From the NCBI RefSeq assembly GCF_025822245.1, contig NZ_JACKTL010000065.1:49018-113017 (forward strand): a DNA stretch of 64,000 nt, read 5' to 3'. Below the pieces are notes generated by a model that saw only the letters and a program-made list of their open reading frames with translations, did not search any database and was not told the DNA's origin. This stretch comes from Mycolicibacterium hodleri. Its GTDB lineage: Bacteria; Actinomycetota; Actinomycetes; Mycobacteriales; Mycobacteriaceae. The translations under genes and the position numbers were made by a program. Shown one piece after another: positions 51,371 through 59,853 of this stretch; position 1 is the stretch's first letter; each line of letters opens with the position of its first letter.

Positions 51371-51376
51371 TACAAT
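51371..51376 (+). promoter_or_regulatory. TACAAT -10 box for ilvE, probably leaderless
   Basis: TACAAT fits TANNNT and ends 6 bases before ATG 51383, in the short gap after the gcvT stop. No ribosome site is seen, which suggests ilvE has its own leaderless transcript. Confidence 0.35.
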
Positions 51377-51382
51377 CGGCAC

Positions 51383-52489
51383 ATGACTGACGGTCCCCTC
51401 GACTTCACGCTTGCCCGCAACGCGCACCCGGCAAGCGACGAAGTACGGACCGGAATTCTGGCCGACCCCGGCTTCGGCGGGTACTTCACCGACCACATGG
51501 TGAGCATCGAATACGGCGAGGGCCGTGGCTGGCACGACGCCAAGGTGCTGCCGTACGGGCCCATCCAACTCGACCCGTCCGCGGTGGTGCTGCACTACGC
51601 CCAGGAAGTGTTCGAAGGCCTGAAGGCCTACCGGTGGGTCGACGGTTCCATCGTGTCGTTCCGGCCGGAGGCCAACGCCGCCCGACTGCGCACCTCCGCG
51701 CGGCGGCTGGCCATCCCCGAACTTCCCGAGGAGGTGTTCCTCGAGTCGCTGCGGCAGCTGATCGCCGTCGACGGTGACTGGGTGCCCGCCGCGGGCGGCG
51801 AGGAGTCGCTGTACCTGCGTCCGTTCATCTTCGCGACCGAGCCGGGCCTCGGCGTGCGGCCGGCCGTCGAATACCGGTACATGGTCATCGCCTCGCCCGC
51901 AGGCGCGTACTTCAAGGGTGGCCTCAAGCCGGTGTCGGTGTGGCTGTCGACGGAGTACGTCCGGGCCAGCCCCGGCGGCACCGGCGCGGCGAAGTTCGGC
52001 GGCAACTACGCCGCGTCACTCCTCGCCCAGGCCGAGGCGACGCACCACGGCTGCGACCAGGTGGTGTGGCTCGACGCGCTCGAACGGCGCTACGTCGAGG
52101 AGATGGGCGGGATGAACCTGTTCTTCGTCTTCGGCAGCGGCGGCACCGCGCGTCTCGTGACCCCCGAACTCAGCGGCTCGCTGCTGCCGGGCATCACGCG
52201 AGACTCGTTGCTGCAGTTGGCATCCGACGCCGGGTACTCCGTCGAGGAACGCAAGATCGACGTCGACGAGTGGCAGAAGAAGGCCGCCGCGGGGGAGATC
52301 ACCGAGGTGTTCGCCTGTGGCACCGCCGCGGTCATCACCCCGGTCTCGCACGTGAAGTCCGGCGACGGCGAGTTCACCATCGCCGACGGCGAACCGGGCG
52401 AGGTCACGATGGCGCTACGCGACACCCTGACCGGCATTCAGCGCGGCACGTTCGCCGACACCCACGACTGGATGACCCGACTCGGCTGA
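51383..52489 (+). CDS. ilvE: Branched-chain amino acid aminotransferase
   Basis: 368 residues, fold-type IV PLP enzyme. Motifs: LHYAQEVFEGLKAYRW, FRPEANAARLRTSARR, the PLP Lys in GAAKFGGNYAAS (about 205), EEMGGMNLFFVF, and TPELSGSLLPGITRDS. It catalyses the last step of Leu, Ile and Val synthesis and the first step of their breakdown. It lies 22 bp after gcvT, in the same order as in M. tuberculosis by memory, and is convergent with cobS. Confidence 0.95.
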   Translation: MTDGPLDFTLARNAHPASDEVRTGILADPGFGGYFTDHMVSIEYGEGRGWHDAKVLPYGPIQLDPSAVVLHYAQEVFEGLKAYRWVDGSIVSFRPEANAARLRTSARRLAIPELPEEVFLESLRQLIAVDGDWVPAAGGEESLYLRPFIFATEPGLGVRPAVEYRYMVIASPAGAYFKGGLKPVSVWLSTEYVRASPGGTGAAKFGGNYAASLLAQAEATHHGCDQVVWLDALERRYVEEMGGMNLFFVFGSGGTARLVTPELSGSLLPGITRDSLLQLASDAGYSVEERKIDVDEWQKKAAAGEITEVFACGTAAVITPVSHVKSGDGEFTIADGEPGEVTMALRDTLTGIQRGTFADTHDWMTRLG

Positions 52490-52490
52490 C

Positions 52491-53216
52491 TCAGCCGACC
52501 GCCAGTCCCAACGCGGCGACCGTGGTCGTCAACTCGACGCACGCACCGAGCACGTCACCGGTGATGCCGCCGAACCGTCGCACGCAGTGCGCCACCAGCA
52601 CCGCGGTGATCGACAGGGCGACCACCACTGCGACCGGGCCCTGCCACGGCCGGACGGTGGCCGCCGACGCACCCGCGGCGAGCACGGCGACCCACGCGGC
52701 GGCCACCCAACCCGGCTGGGTGCCCGCCACCAGCGCGGCCAAAGTGCCGCCCGGTGCCGCGGGAACACCGCGGCGGCAGGCCAAGACCACCGCCACCCGG
52801 CCCGCCACCACCGCCACGACGATCGCGACCGGGTCGAGCATCGTGAACGTCAAGCCCTGGACCACGACCGCGACGACGATCGCCGCGACGCCGAACGGAC
52901 CGGCGGGACCGTCGCGCATGACGGCCAGCGCCCGCTCGGGCGGTCCGTAGCAGCCCAGCCCGTCGACGGTGTCGGCGAAGCCGTCGACGTGCAAACCCCG
53001 AGTCGCCAGCAGCAGGACCGTCACCACGGCCATGCCGTTCAACGGGTTCCCGGTTCCGAACGCCTGCGCCGCCAGCCACGCTGCGGCGGCGGCCATCGCG
53101 CCGAGCACCACCCCGACCACCGGCAGCGCGGTCAGGGCGCCCCGGCCGAAGGGCTGTCGGGTGCGGACCGGCAGGACGGTGCTGAACGCGAAAGCCGATG
53201 CGACGGAACCGATCAC
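52491..53216 (-). CDS. cobS: Adenosylcobinamide-GDP ribazoletransferase (cobalamin synthase)
   Basis: 241 residues, several membrane helices. The family block LLLATRGLHVDGFADTVDGLG with conserved Asp residues is near 70-90, and RFGGITGDVLGACVELTT is near the end. It joins adenosylcobinamide-GDP and alpha-ribazole in the last step of nucleotide-loop assembly. GTG 53216 overlaps the cobU stop by 4 bases, so the two are translationally coupled. The expected partner cobT is not in this window. Confidence 0.93.
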   Translation of the reverse strand: MIGSVASAFAFSTVLPVRTRQPFGRGALTALPVVGVVLGAMAAAAAWLAAQAFGTGNPLNGMAVVTVLLLATRGLHVDGFADTVDGLGCYGPPERALAVMRDGPAGPFGVAAIVVAVVVQGLTFTMLDPVAIVVAVVAGRVAVVLACRRGVPAAPGGTLAALVAGTQPGWVAAAWVAVLAAGASAATVRPWQGPVAVVVALSITAVLVAHCVRRFGGITGDVLGACVELTTTVAALGLAVG

Positions 53217-53746
53217 GTGGGGGACTGCTCCTTGACCGTCAGCGGCTGCCCGGCGATCACCAGGACCACCCGGTCACACGTCGCCGCGAGGCGCTGGTTG
53301 AGCGTGCCCAACGCGTCGGCGAACCGACGGCCGGATTCGGTCGCGGGCACCACCGTCAGCCCGACCTCCGGGCTGACCAGTGCGAGCGGCCCCCGGAACG
53401 CCTCGACCGCGTCGGCCAGGTCGTCGACGTCGGGTGTGACGACACCACCGGTCCACGCGCTTCGGCGATCCATCGCGGCCACCAGCCAGCCGCCGACGTC
53501 GTCGACCAGGGTGGGCACGTCGGGATCGGTGCGCAAAAGCGTTGCGACGTCGGTACTTTCGACCGTCGACCAACGATCGTCACGGCGTTGCCGATGGGAA
53601 GCGACCCGGGCTGCCCAGTCGGGATCGTCTGAGACGGCGCCGGTGGCCACGTAGCGGATGGGTGCCGCCGAGGCGGCCAGGGCGATCACCGCCTCCGCCC
53701 ACTGCGACTTGCCGGACCGGATGCCACCGAGCGCGAGGACGCGCAC
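53213..53746 (-). CDS. cobU: Adenosylcobinamide kinase / adenosylcobinamide-phosphate guanylyltransferase
   Basis: 177 residues. The P-loop is LALGGIRSGKSQWAE at the N-terminus. The segment HRQRRDDRW around residue 51 includes the His that accepts GMP in the family. LVDDVGGWLV and LVSPEVGLTVVP are the other conserved blocks. It phosphorylates and then guanylylates adenosylcobinamide before CobS acts. GTG 53746 lies 7 bp after the DUF3043 gene's stop. From memory H37Rv has cobT here (Rv2207) and cobU elsewhere, so this placement differs. Confidence 0.92.
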   Translation of the reverse strand: MRVLALGGIRSGKSQWAEAVIALAASAAPIRYVATGAVSDDPDWAARVASHRQRRDDRWSTVESTDVATLLRTDPDVPTLVDDVGGWLVAAMDRRSAWTGGVVTPDVDDLADAVEAFRGPLALVSPEVGLTVVPATESGRRFADALGTLNQRLAATCDRVVLVIAGQPLTVKEQSPT

Positions 53747-53752
53747 GCCGAA

Positions 53753-54430
53753 TCAGGCGATCTTGGCGCCGCGCTCGACCTGGGGGCGGGGTGCCCGCAT
53801 GCGGCGCAGCTGAGACGCCCGACTGGCGGCGTAGAAGCCCAACTTCCAACCACTTTCGGTGTTGTCGGGGAACTTGGCGTCGACGGCCTTGTTGACCCGA
53901 CGGCCGATCAGCAACCCGTCGACCACCATGACGACCACCAGGCCGAGCATGACGAACTGCACGTAGTACTGGATTTGGACCGACGGCAGCGACAGCATCA
54001 CGAAGACCAGAGCGAGCGCAGCCGGCATGAACAGCCCCAGCAGGTTGCGCCGGGCGTCGACGACGTCGCGGGCGTAGCGGCGCAGCGGGCCCTTGTCGCG
54101 GGGCAGCAGGTACGAGTCCTCGCCCGACATCATCTTCTCGCGACGTTCGGCCAGCGCCGCGCGGCGCACCAGCTTGTCGGCCTTGCGCTCTTCCTTGCTC
54201 ATCGTCTGCTTGGCGGCCTTCTTGCGCTTGCGCGCCTCGGCCGACGTCATCGGGGCCGGGGCGACCGGGCCGCGACTGCGGGTCTGGTTGCGCTTGGGCG
54301 TGGGCCGGCCCTTCGGGGCCGTCACACGCGCCCTGGCCTCCTGCTCGGCCACGGACATCCCGGCTACGGAGGAGGACGCGTCGCTCTCCTCGGATGGGGG
54401 ATTGTCCTTCTTGCGACCCAGCAGATTCAC
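53753..54430 (-). CDS. DUF3043 membrane protein (Rv2206-like)
   Basis: 225 residues. The N-terminal ~115 are charged and disordered, Lys/Arg-rich (SAEARKRKKAAKQTMSKEER). Two membrane helices follow: LFMPAALALVFVMLSLP and YVQFVMLGLVVVMVVDGLLI. A short basic C-terminal tail (YAASRASQLRRMRAPRP) ends the protein. Function is unknown. I chose GTG 54430, preceded by GGGAGG; the frame continues 14 codons further up. It is the first gene of a leftward unit with cobU and cobS. Confidence 0.87.
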   Translation of the reverse strand: MNLLGRKKDNPPSEESDASSSVAGMSVAEQEARARVTAPKGRPTPKRNQTRSRGPVAPAPMTSAEARKRKKAAKQTMSKEERKADKLVRRAALAERREKMMSGEDSYLLPRDKGPLRRYARDVVDARRNLLGLFMPAALALVFVMLSLPSVQIQYYVQFVMLGLVVVMVVDGLLIGRRVNKAVDAKFPDNTESGWKLGFYAASRASQLRRMRAPRPQVERGAKIA

Positions 54431-54519
54431 GCCTCCCAGGTTACTGACATCCTGGCGGGCACCGACATGCACCTCCGATCTGCCGCGTCGCCGAGACCCA
54501 TTCGCCTTACCCTTCGGGG

Positions 54520-55599
54520 GTGACGATCCCCGACCTACACGTCCTCATCGCCCCGGACTGCTACGGCGACAGCCTCACCGCCGTCGAAGCCGCCGAGGCC
54601 ATCGCCACCGGCTGGCGGCGCGGCCGGCCGGGGGATCAGTTGACGCTGGCGCCGCAGTCCGACGGCGGCCCCGGATTCGTCGACGTGCTGGCCAACCGCT
54701 TCGGCGGCCGCCGGTCGGCCCAGGTCAGCGGTCCGCTGTCCGCCCAGGTGACCGCCGAGTGGGTGTACGACGCCGACTCGGCGACCGCCTACGTCGAGTG
54801 CGCGCAGGCGTGCGGGTTGGCCATCCTCGGCGGACCGCCCACCGTCCACACCGCGGTCGAGGCGCACAGTCGCGGCGTCGGCCAGCTGGTCGACGCCGCC
54901 CTGGCCGCCGGTGCCGTCCGCATCGTCGTCGGGTTGGGCGGCAGCGCCTGCACCGATGGCGGACGCGGCCTGGTCGACGCGCTCGGCGGCATCGAGGACG
55001 CCGTGACCCGGCTGGCCGGGGTGGACCTGGTCGCCGCCACCGACGTGGAGCACCCGCTGCTGGGGCCAAGGGGTGCGGCCCACGTCTTCGGCCCGCAGAA
55101 GGGCGCCGATCCCGCCACCGTCGACCTGCTCGAGGACCGGATGACCGCGTGGGCCGACGTCCTCGAGGCGGGCACCGGTCGCACCGTGCGCGACGAGCCC
55201 GGCGCGGGTGCGGCCGGCGGTCTGGGAGCGGCGCTACTGGCCCTGGGGGGCCGGCGGGAGTCGGGTGCCGCCGTCATCGCCGAACACACCGACCTCGCCG
55301 GCGACGTCGCCGCCGCCGACGTGATCGTCACCGGCGAGGGCCGATTCGACGACCAGTCGTTGCACGGCAAGGTGGTCAGCGCCCTGGCCGCGGGAGCCCG
55401 GCACGCCCAGGTGCTGGTGCTGGCCGGCCAGGTCACCCTCGACGACGCCGCCCTCGCGGGAGCGGGCATCGTCGCCGCACACTCGATCACCGACTTCGCA
55501 GGTTCGGTCCAGGTCGCGATGGACGACGCTGCGCGACAGCTCACCGGGCTCGCCGAATGGACGTCGTCGCGGTGGGCCGCCGCCACGGGTCGGGAATAG
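54520..55599 (+). CDS. Glycerate kinase (GK1 family)
   Basis: 359 residues. Family blocks: VLIAPDCYGDSLTAVEAAEAI at the N-terminus, APQSDGGPGFVDVL, VGLGGSACTDGGRGLVDALGG, and VTGEGRFDDQSLHGKVV near the C-terminus. It phosphorylates glycerate, feeding it into glycolysis. GTG 54520 follows a GGGG-type site. It is divergent from the DUF3043 gene and 75 bp upstream of the ErpA-like gene. From memory, the Rv2205c counterpart. Confidence 0.9.
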   Translation: MTIPDLHVLIAPDCYGDSLTAVEAAEAIATGWRRGRPGDQLTLAPQSDGGPGFVDVLANRFGGRRSAQVSGPLSAQVTAEWVYDADSATAYVECAQACGLAILGGPPTVHTAVEAHSRGVGQLVDAALAAGAVRIVVGLGGSACTDGGRGLVDALGGIEDAVTRLAGVDLVAATDVEHPLLGPRGAAHVFGPQKGADPATVDLLEDRMTAWADVLEAGTGRTVRDEPGAGAAGGLGAALLALGGRRESGAAVIAEHTDLAGDVAAADVIVTGEGRFDDQSLHGKVVSALAAGARHAQVLVLAGQVTLDDAALAGAGIVAAHSITDFAGSVQVAMDDAARQLTGLAEWTSSRWAAATGRE

Positions 55600-55674
55600 C
55601 GTCCCGGCAAGGTACCGTTGAGATATCCGACGCATGACAATCCCCTCGGAAAAGATTGGTACAAGGGAGACGGA

Positions 55675-56040
55675 ATGACTGTTCAGGACGAGTCGACTAC
55701 GACTACCACCGCCGCCCACGGCGCCATCCTCACCGACGCCGCCGCGGCCAAGGCCAAGTCGCTGCTGGACCAGGAGGGCCGCGACGACCTGAATCTGCGC
55801 ATCGCGGTCCAGCCCGGCGGTTGCGCAGGTCTGCGCTACGAGCTCGCCTTCGACGACCGCTCGCTCGACGGCGACTTGAACGTCGACTTCGGCGGCGTCA
55901 CGCTGACCGTCGACCGGATGAGCGCTCCGTACCTTCAGGGTGCGACGATCGACTTCGTCGACAGCATCGAGAAGACGGGCTTCACGATCGACAACCCGAA
56001 CGCCGGCGGTTCCTGCGCCTGCGGCGACTCCTTCAACTGA
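55675..56040 (+). CDS. erpA: HesB/IscA/ErpA-type iron-sulfur cluster carrier
   Basis: 121 residues. The three conserved Cys are present: one in QPGGCAGLRYEL (about 49) and two in GGSCACGDSF near the C-terminus. The N-terminal 20 residues are Thr/Ala-rich and dispensable-looking. It delivers [Fe-S] clusters to targets; LipA, encoded nearby, is one plausible client. ATG 55675 is preceded by AAGGGAGA. The erpA name is by family; IscA-like is equally fair. From memory, Rv2204c. Confidence 0.88.
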   Translation: MTVQDESTTTTTAAHGAILTDAAAAKAKSLLDQEGRDDLNLRIAVQPGGCAGLRYELAFDDRSLDGDLNVDFGGVTLTVDRMSAPYLQGATIDFVDSIEKTGFTIDNPNAGGSCACGDSFN

Positions 56041-56061
56041 GTCCCCGCCGCGCGACGCCGA

Positions 56062-56694
56062 CTAGAACTGGCCGGCGTTGCGCGGCAGATACGAACACAC
56101 CAGGATCGTCCGGTCCTGGATGAGCAGCTGGGCGATGCCCTGGCGCTCGACCTCGCCTTGGTTGCGCCCCGCCGGGGTCGCCCGCATCGTGAACAGCACC
56201 TGAGACTGCGTGGGTGACCACGTGACGATCTTGTCGATCGAGGTCACCTTCACCTGGCCGTACTGCCGACGGAACGCGTCGCTGGTCAGGTTGGCGAGCG
56301 TCATGTCGGAGCGGCGGTCGGTGACCGCGTCGTAGAACCCGCACGAATTGTTTCGGGCCACGGTCTCGTCGTCGCCGCGGGACAGCGCGTCTAGATAACC
56401 CTGAATTGCCGTCGTGGCCGAGGCGTCGGTCACCGTCACGGCGTCGCCGCCGCGGCGGCCGGCAACCACGATGACCGCCACGACCGCGGCGATCAGCGCC
56501 ACGACCACCACCCCGAGGACCACGACGCGCCTGCGGCGGCGTGGCGACGGATAGTTCACCGGAGGCGGCAACGTGCCCGGATACGCCGACGGCACCGCGC
56601 CCGGGTAGGGCGGCCGCATCCCAGTCGGTGCAAACCGTTGCTGGGGCGTCGATTCCGGGTATGGGGACTCGGGGTACGGGATTGGGCCGGCCAT
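56062..56694 (-). CDS. Single-pass membrane protein, Rv2203-like, function unknown
   Basis: 210 residues. The N-terminal ~50 are Pro/Tyr-rich (YPESPYPEST; GAVPSAYPGTLPPP), then a basic stop (RRRRR) and one helix VVVLGVVVVALIAAVVAVIVV. The external ~125 residues hold two Cys that could form a disulfide, and read like an NTF2-like domain (AIQGYLDALSRGDDETVARN). This architecture is common among mycobacterial envelope proteins. It lies between the ErpA-like and adenosine kinase genes, and is divergent from the latter. Confidence 0.85.
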   Translation of the reverse strand: MAGPIPYPESPYPESTPQQRFAPTGMRPPYPGAVPSAYPGTLPPPVNYPSPRRRRRVVVLGVVVVALIAAVVAVIVVAGRRGGDAVTVTDASATTAIQGYLDALSRGDDETVARNNSCGFYDAVTDRRSDMTLANLTSDAFRRQYGQVKVTSIDKIVTWSPTQSQVLFTMRATPAGRNQGEVERQGIAQLLIQDRTILVCSYLPRNAGQF

Positions 56695-56770
56695 GACGTT
56701 GTTAGGCTAGCGCACCGACCTGCGAGTTAGTCTTAGGTAGCGCGTTTAACCAAATGAAGGGCAACGCTTC

Positions 56771-57745
56771 GTGACGATTGTGGTGACCGGATCCATTGCG
56801 ACCGACCATCTGATGAAGTTCCCCGGCAAGTTCTCCGAACAACTGCTGGCCGACCACCTGCAGAAGGTGTCGCTGAGCTTCCTGGTCGACGACCTCGTCC
56901 TGCATCGCGGCGGCGTGGCCGGCAACATGGCGTTCGCCATCGGCGTCCTCGGCGGTGACGTCGCCCTCGTCGGCGCGGCGGGCAAGGACTTCGACGAATA
57001 CCGGGCCTGGCTCGACGAACACGGCGTCGACTGCTCCAACGTCCTGATCTCCGAGAGTGCCTACACCGCGCGGTTCGTCTGCACCACCGACGAGGACATG
57101 GCCCAGATCGCCTCCTTCTACCCGGGCGCGATGTCGGAGTCCCGCAACATCAAGCTCGCCGACGTCGCGAAGAAGGCCGGCGAGATCGACCTCGTCATCG
57201 TCGGAGCCAACGATCCCGAGGCGATGTTCCTGCACACCGAGGAGTGCCGCGCGCTCGGACTGGCCTTTGCGGCCGATCCGTCCCAGCAGCTGGCTCGCCT
57301 CTCGGGTGAGGAGATCCGCAAGCTCATCGACGGTGCGACGTACCTGTTCACCAACGACTACGAGTGGGATCTGCTGCTGCAGAAGTCGGGCTGGAGCGAG
57401 GCCGAGGTGATGAACCAGATCGGGCTGCGCGTGACCACGCTTGGCCCGAAGGGCGTCGACCTGGTGTCCTCGGACGGCACGTTCGTCCACGTCGACGTCG
57501 TGCCCGAGACCCATCAGGCCGACCCGACCGGCATCGGCGACGCGTTCCGGGCCGGCTTCCTCACCGGCCGTGCCGCCGGGCTCAGCCTGGAGCGCTCGGC
57601 CCAGCTGGCCTCGCTCGTCGCGGTGCTGGTGCTCGAGGCGACCGGACCGCAGGAGTGGACCTGGGACCGCGACGCCGCGGTCGAGCGACTCTCGGCGGCC
57701 TACGGCCCCGAAGCCGGCCAGGAAATCGGCGCCACGCTGGCCTGA
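56771..57745 (+). CDS. adoK: Adenosine kinase, PfkB family
   Basis: 324 residues. PfkB features: the opening VVTGSIATDHLM, the substrate loop VLHRGGVAGNMAFAIGVLGG, and the catalytic signature ADPTGIGDAFRAGFLTG with the base Asp. In mycobacteria this enzyme (Rv2202c) salvages adenosine and is more like a sugar kinase than the eukaryotic enzyme. GTG 56771 follows AAGGG. It is convergent with asnB, 4 bp apart. Confidence 0.92.
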   Translation: MTIVVTGSIATDHLMKFPGKFSEQLLADHLQKVSLSFLVDDLVLHRGGVAGNMAFAIGVLGGDVALVGAAGKDFDEYRAWLDEHGVDCSNVLISESAYTARFVCTTDEDMAQIASFYPGAMSESRNIKLADVAKKAGEIDLVIVGANDPEAMFLHTEECRALGLAFAADPSQQLARLSGEEIRKLIDGATYLFTNDYEWDLLLQKSGWSEAEVMNQIGLRVTTLGPKGVDLVSSDGTFVHVDVVPETHQADPTGIGDAFRAGFLTGRAAGLSLERSAQLASLVAVLVLEATGPQEWTWDRDAAVERLSAAYGPEAGQEIGATLA

Positions 57746-57749
57746 GTGC

Positions 57750-59693
57750 CTACAGCTGCACCGGATACGTCGGTTCGGCGATCTGAGGCACCACGCTGTG
57801 CTCGACGAAGATCGCGTGCCACAGCATGAAGATCAACACCGTCCACAGCCGTCGGCTGTGATCGGCCGCGCCGGTCCGGTGTTCGTCGAGCATCCGGCCC
57901 ACCGCGGCCTTGTCGACCAAGCCGTCGGTCTGCGACGACGCGAGCGTCGCGTGGGCCCAGTCGAGGAGTTCACCGGACCGTAGCCAGTGCCGGATGGGCA
58001 CCGGGAAGCCAAGCTTCGCCCGGTTCAGCACGTGCGCAGGCACGATCGGTTCCAGCGCGCGACGCAGGGCGTACTTCGTGGTGGTTCGGGTGATCTTCTG
58101 GTCGAACGGGAGGCGCGAGGCCACCTCGAACACCTCGGGGTCCAGAAACGGCACCCGCAGTTCCAGCGAGTTCGCCATCGTCATCTTGTCGGCCTTGACC
58201 AGGATGTCGCCGCGCAGCCAGGTGAAGAGGTCGACGTACTGCATCCGGGCGACCGGGTCCCAGCCCTCGGACTGCGCGTACAGGGGAGCGGTCACGTCGG
58301 TGTGCGTCCACTCCGGCCGAAAGCCCGGCAGCACCGCCCGCAGTTGAGCGTCGGAGAAGCTCCTGGCGTTGCCGTAGTACCGCTCCTCGAGCGTCAGCGA
58401 CCCGCGGTGCAGCAGACTCTTGCCGCGCATGCCGTCGGGCAGCGGCCGCGACGCCTTGCCCAGCGTGCGGCGCAGGCGGCCGGGCACGTAGTCGAATGCC
58501 TTGAGCGACAACGGTTCCCGATAGATCGTGTACCCGCCGAACAGCTCGTCGGCACCCTCGCCGGACAACACCACCTTGACGTGCTTGCGGGCCTCGCGGG
58601 CGATGAAGAACAACGGCACCAGGGCGGGGTCGGCGACCGGCTCGTCCAGGTACCAGACGATCTCGGGCAACGCGGCGACGAACTCGGCCTGGCTGACGAC
58701 CTTGGCGACGTGCCGGGCGCCGATCGCCTCCGCCGAGGCCACGGCGACGTCGATCTCGGAGAAGCCCTCCCGTTCGAAGCCCGTGGTGAAGGTGATCAAG
58801 CGGGGGTTGTGGCGCATCGCCAGTGCGGCGATGGCCGTCGAGTCGATGCCCCCGGAGAGGAACGCGCCCACCGTGACGTCGGCACGCATGTGCTTGGCCA
58901 CCGAGTCCTCCAGGACCGCGGTGATCTCGTCGTACCGGCTCTGCTCGGCGCCCGCGACGAACGGCACCGCCGAGAAACGGGGCACGAAGTAGCGGGTCAC
59001 CTCGGGCGCGTGCCCCGGACGGATGCGGGCGTAGCTGCCCGACTCCAGCCGACGGATGCCGCGGTGCAACGTCTCGGGTTCGGGCACGTACTGCAGCACC
59101 GTGTAGTGCTGCACGGCGCGCTCGTCCACCTCGAGGTCGACACCGGCGACCGGTGCCAGGTCCAGGAGTGACTTCTTCTCGCTGCCGACGATGGTGCCGC
59201 CGCTGCCGGTCGCCATGAACAGCGGCTTGATGCCGAACGGGTCGCGGGCGCAGAACAGCTCCTCGTCCTTGGCGTCCCACAGCGCGAAGGCGAACATGCC
59301 GCGCAGCCGGTTCAGCGCCTCGGTGCCCCAGTGGTGATAGGCGGCGACGATCGCCTCGCCGTCACCGTCGGTGGCGAACTCGACGCCGTGGCGCGCCGAC
59401 AACTCCTCCCGTAGTTCGAGGTAGTTGTAGATCTCACCGTTGAACACCAGCCGGTACCGGTCGGGCTGCTCGGGGGGACCCCACGTCAGCGGCTGATGGC
59501 TGTGGGCGATGTCGATGATCGACAGCCGGTTGAAGCCCAGCACAACGGTGGGGTCGGAGTCGTCGTCAGCCCAGGTCCCCGGCTCGTCCGGCCCGCGGTG
59601 ACGCATGAGGTGGGTGGCGCCGGACACCGCGTCGACCAGCCCGGGGGACGGGTCTGCGGACGGGTTGCGTAGATAGGCCAGCAGTCCGCACAT
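57750..59693 (-). CDS. asnB: Asparagine synthetase (glutamine-hydrolysing)
   Basis: 647 residues. ATG 59693 is followed directly by Cys2 (MCGLLAYLRN), the glutaminase nucleophile after Met removal, which fixes the start. The glutaminase domain covers about 1-210, with LVFNGEIYNYLELRE. The synthetase domain has the pyrophosphate loop FLSGGIDSTAIAAL and SGEGADELFGGY. It makes asparagine or amidates related substrates; in mycobacteria the orthologue (Rv2201) also affects cell-wall amidation. It diverges from ctaC across a 160-bp gap with two copies of the dispersed motif. Confidence 0.94.
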   Translation of the reverse strand: MCGLLAYLRNPSADPSPGLVDAVSGATHLMRHRGPDEPGTWADDDSDPTVVLGFNRLSIIDIAHSHQPLTWGPPEQPDRYRLVFNGEIYNYLELREELSARHGVEFATDGDGEAIVAAYHHWGTEALNRLRGMFAFALWDAKDEELFCARDPFGIKPLFMATGSGGTIVGSEKKSLLDLAPVAGVDLEVDERAVQHYTVLQYVPEPETLHRGIRRLESGSYARIRPGHAPEVTRYFVPRFSAVPFVAGAEQSRYDEITAVLEDSVAKHMRADVTVGAFLSGGIDSTAIAALAMRHNPRLITFTTGFEREGFSEIDVAVASAEAIGARHVAKVVSQAEFVAALPEIVWYLDEPVADPALVPLFFIAREARKHVKVVLSGEGADELFGGYTIYREPLSLKAFDYVPGRLRRTLGKASRPLPDGMRGKSLLHRGSLTLEERYYGNARSFSDAQLRAVLPGFRPEWTHTDVTAPLYAQSEGWDPVARMQYVDLFTWLRGDILVKADKMTMANSLELRVPFLDPEVFEVASRLPFDQKITRTTTKYALRRALEPIVPAHVLNRAKLGFPVPIRHWLRSGELLDWAHATLASSQTDGLVDKAAVGRMLDEHRTGAADHSRRLWTVLIFMLWHAIFVEHSVVPQIAEPTYPVQL

Positions 59694-59734
59694 CGCGCCA
59701 GTATGCCGAATCGCCACGGGTCACGGAACCGACA

Positions 59735-59757
59735 CCCCGGTCGCTTCGCTCCGGGCC
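59735..59757 (-). repeat. Dispersed motif copy 4
   Basis: On the minus strand it reads CCGGAGCGAAGCGACCGGGG, in the asnB-ctaC gap, 42 bases upstream of the asnB start. Confidence 0.5.
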
Positions 59758-59767
59758 ACAGTGACAT

Positions 59768-59791
59768 CCCCCGGTCGCTTCGCTCCTGCCC
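59768..59791 (-). repeat. Dispersed motif copy 5
   Basis: On the minus strand it reads GGGCAGGAGCGAAGCGACCG plus GGGG, 33 bases from copy 4 and in the same orientation, so the asnB-ctaC gap holds a tandem pair. Confidence 0.5.
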
Positions 59792-59812
59792 AACGGTGTG
59801 GTCTACGCTGCG

Positions 59813-59818
59813 TAGTAT
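59813..59818 (+). promoter_or_regulatory. Candidate -10 box TAGTAT for ctaC
   Basis: TAGTAT lies 36 bp before the ctaC GTG; a second TANNNT, TACGCT, is at 59804-59809. A good AGGAGG (59841-59846) then precedes the GTG, so this is a leadered mRNA. Which box is used is not determined. Confidence 0.35.
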
Positions 59819-59853
59819 TCGCCTGGTTTCACCCACTTCTAGGAGGCACCGAC

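Noticed and set aside
53596..53611. GGGAAGCGACCCGGGC inside cobU, similar to the dispersed motif
   Set aside because: Only the right half matches (no GGAGCG); it fits coding sequence and was not counted as a copy.
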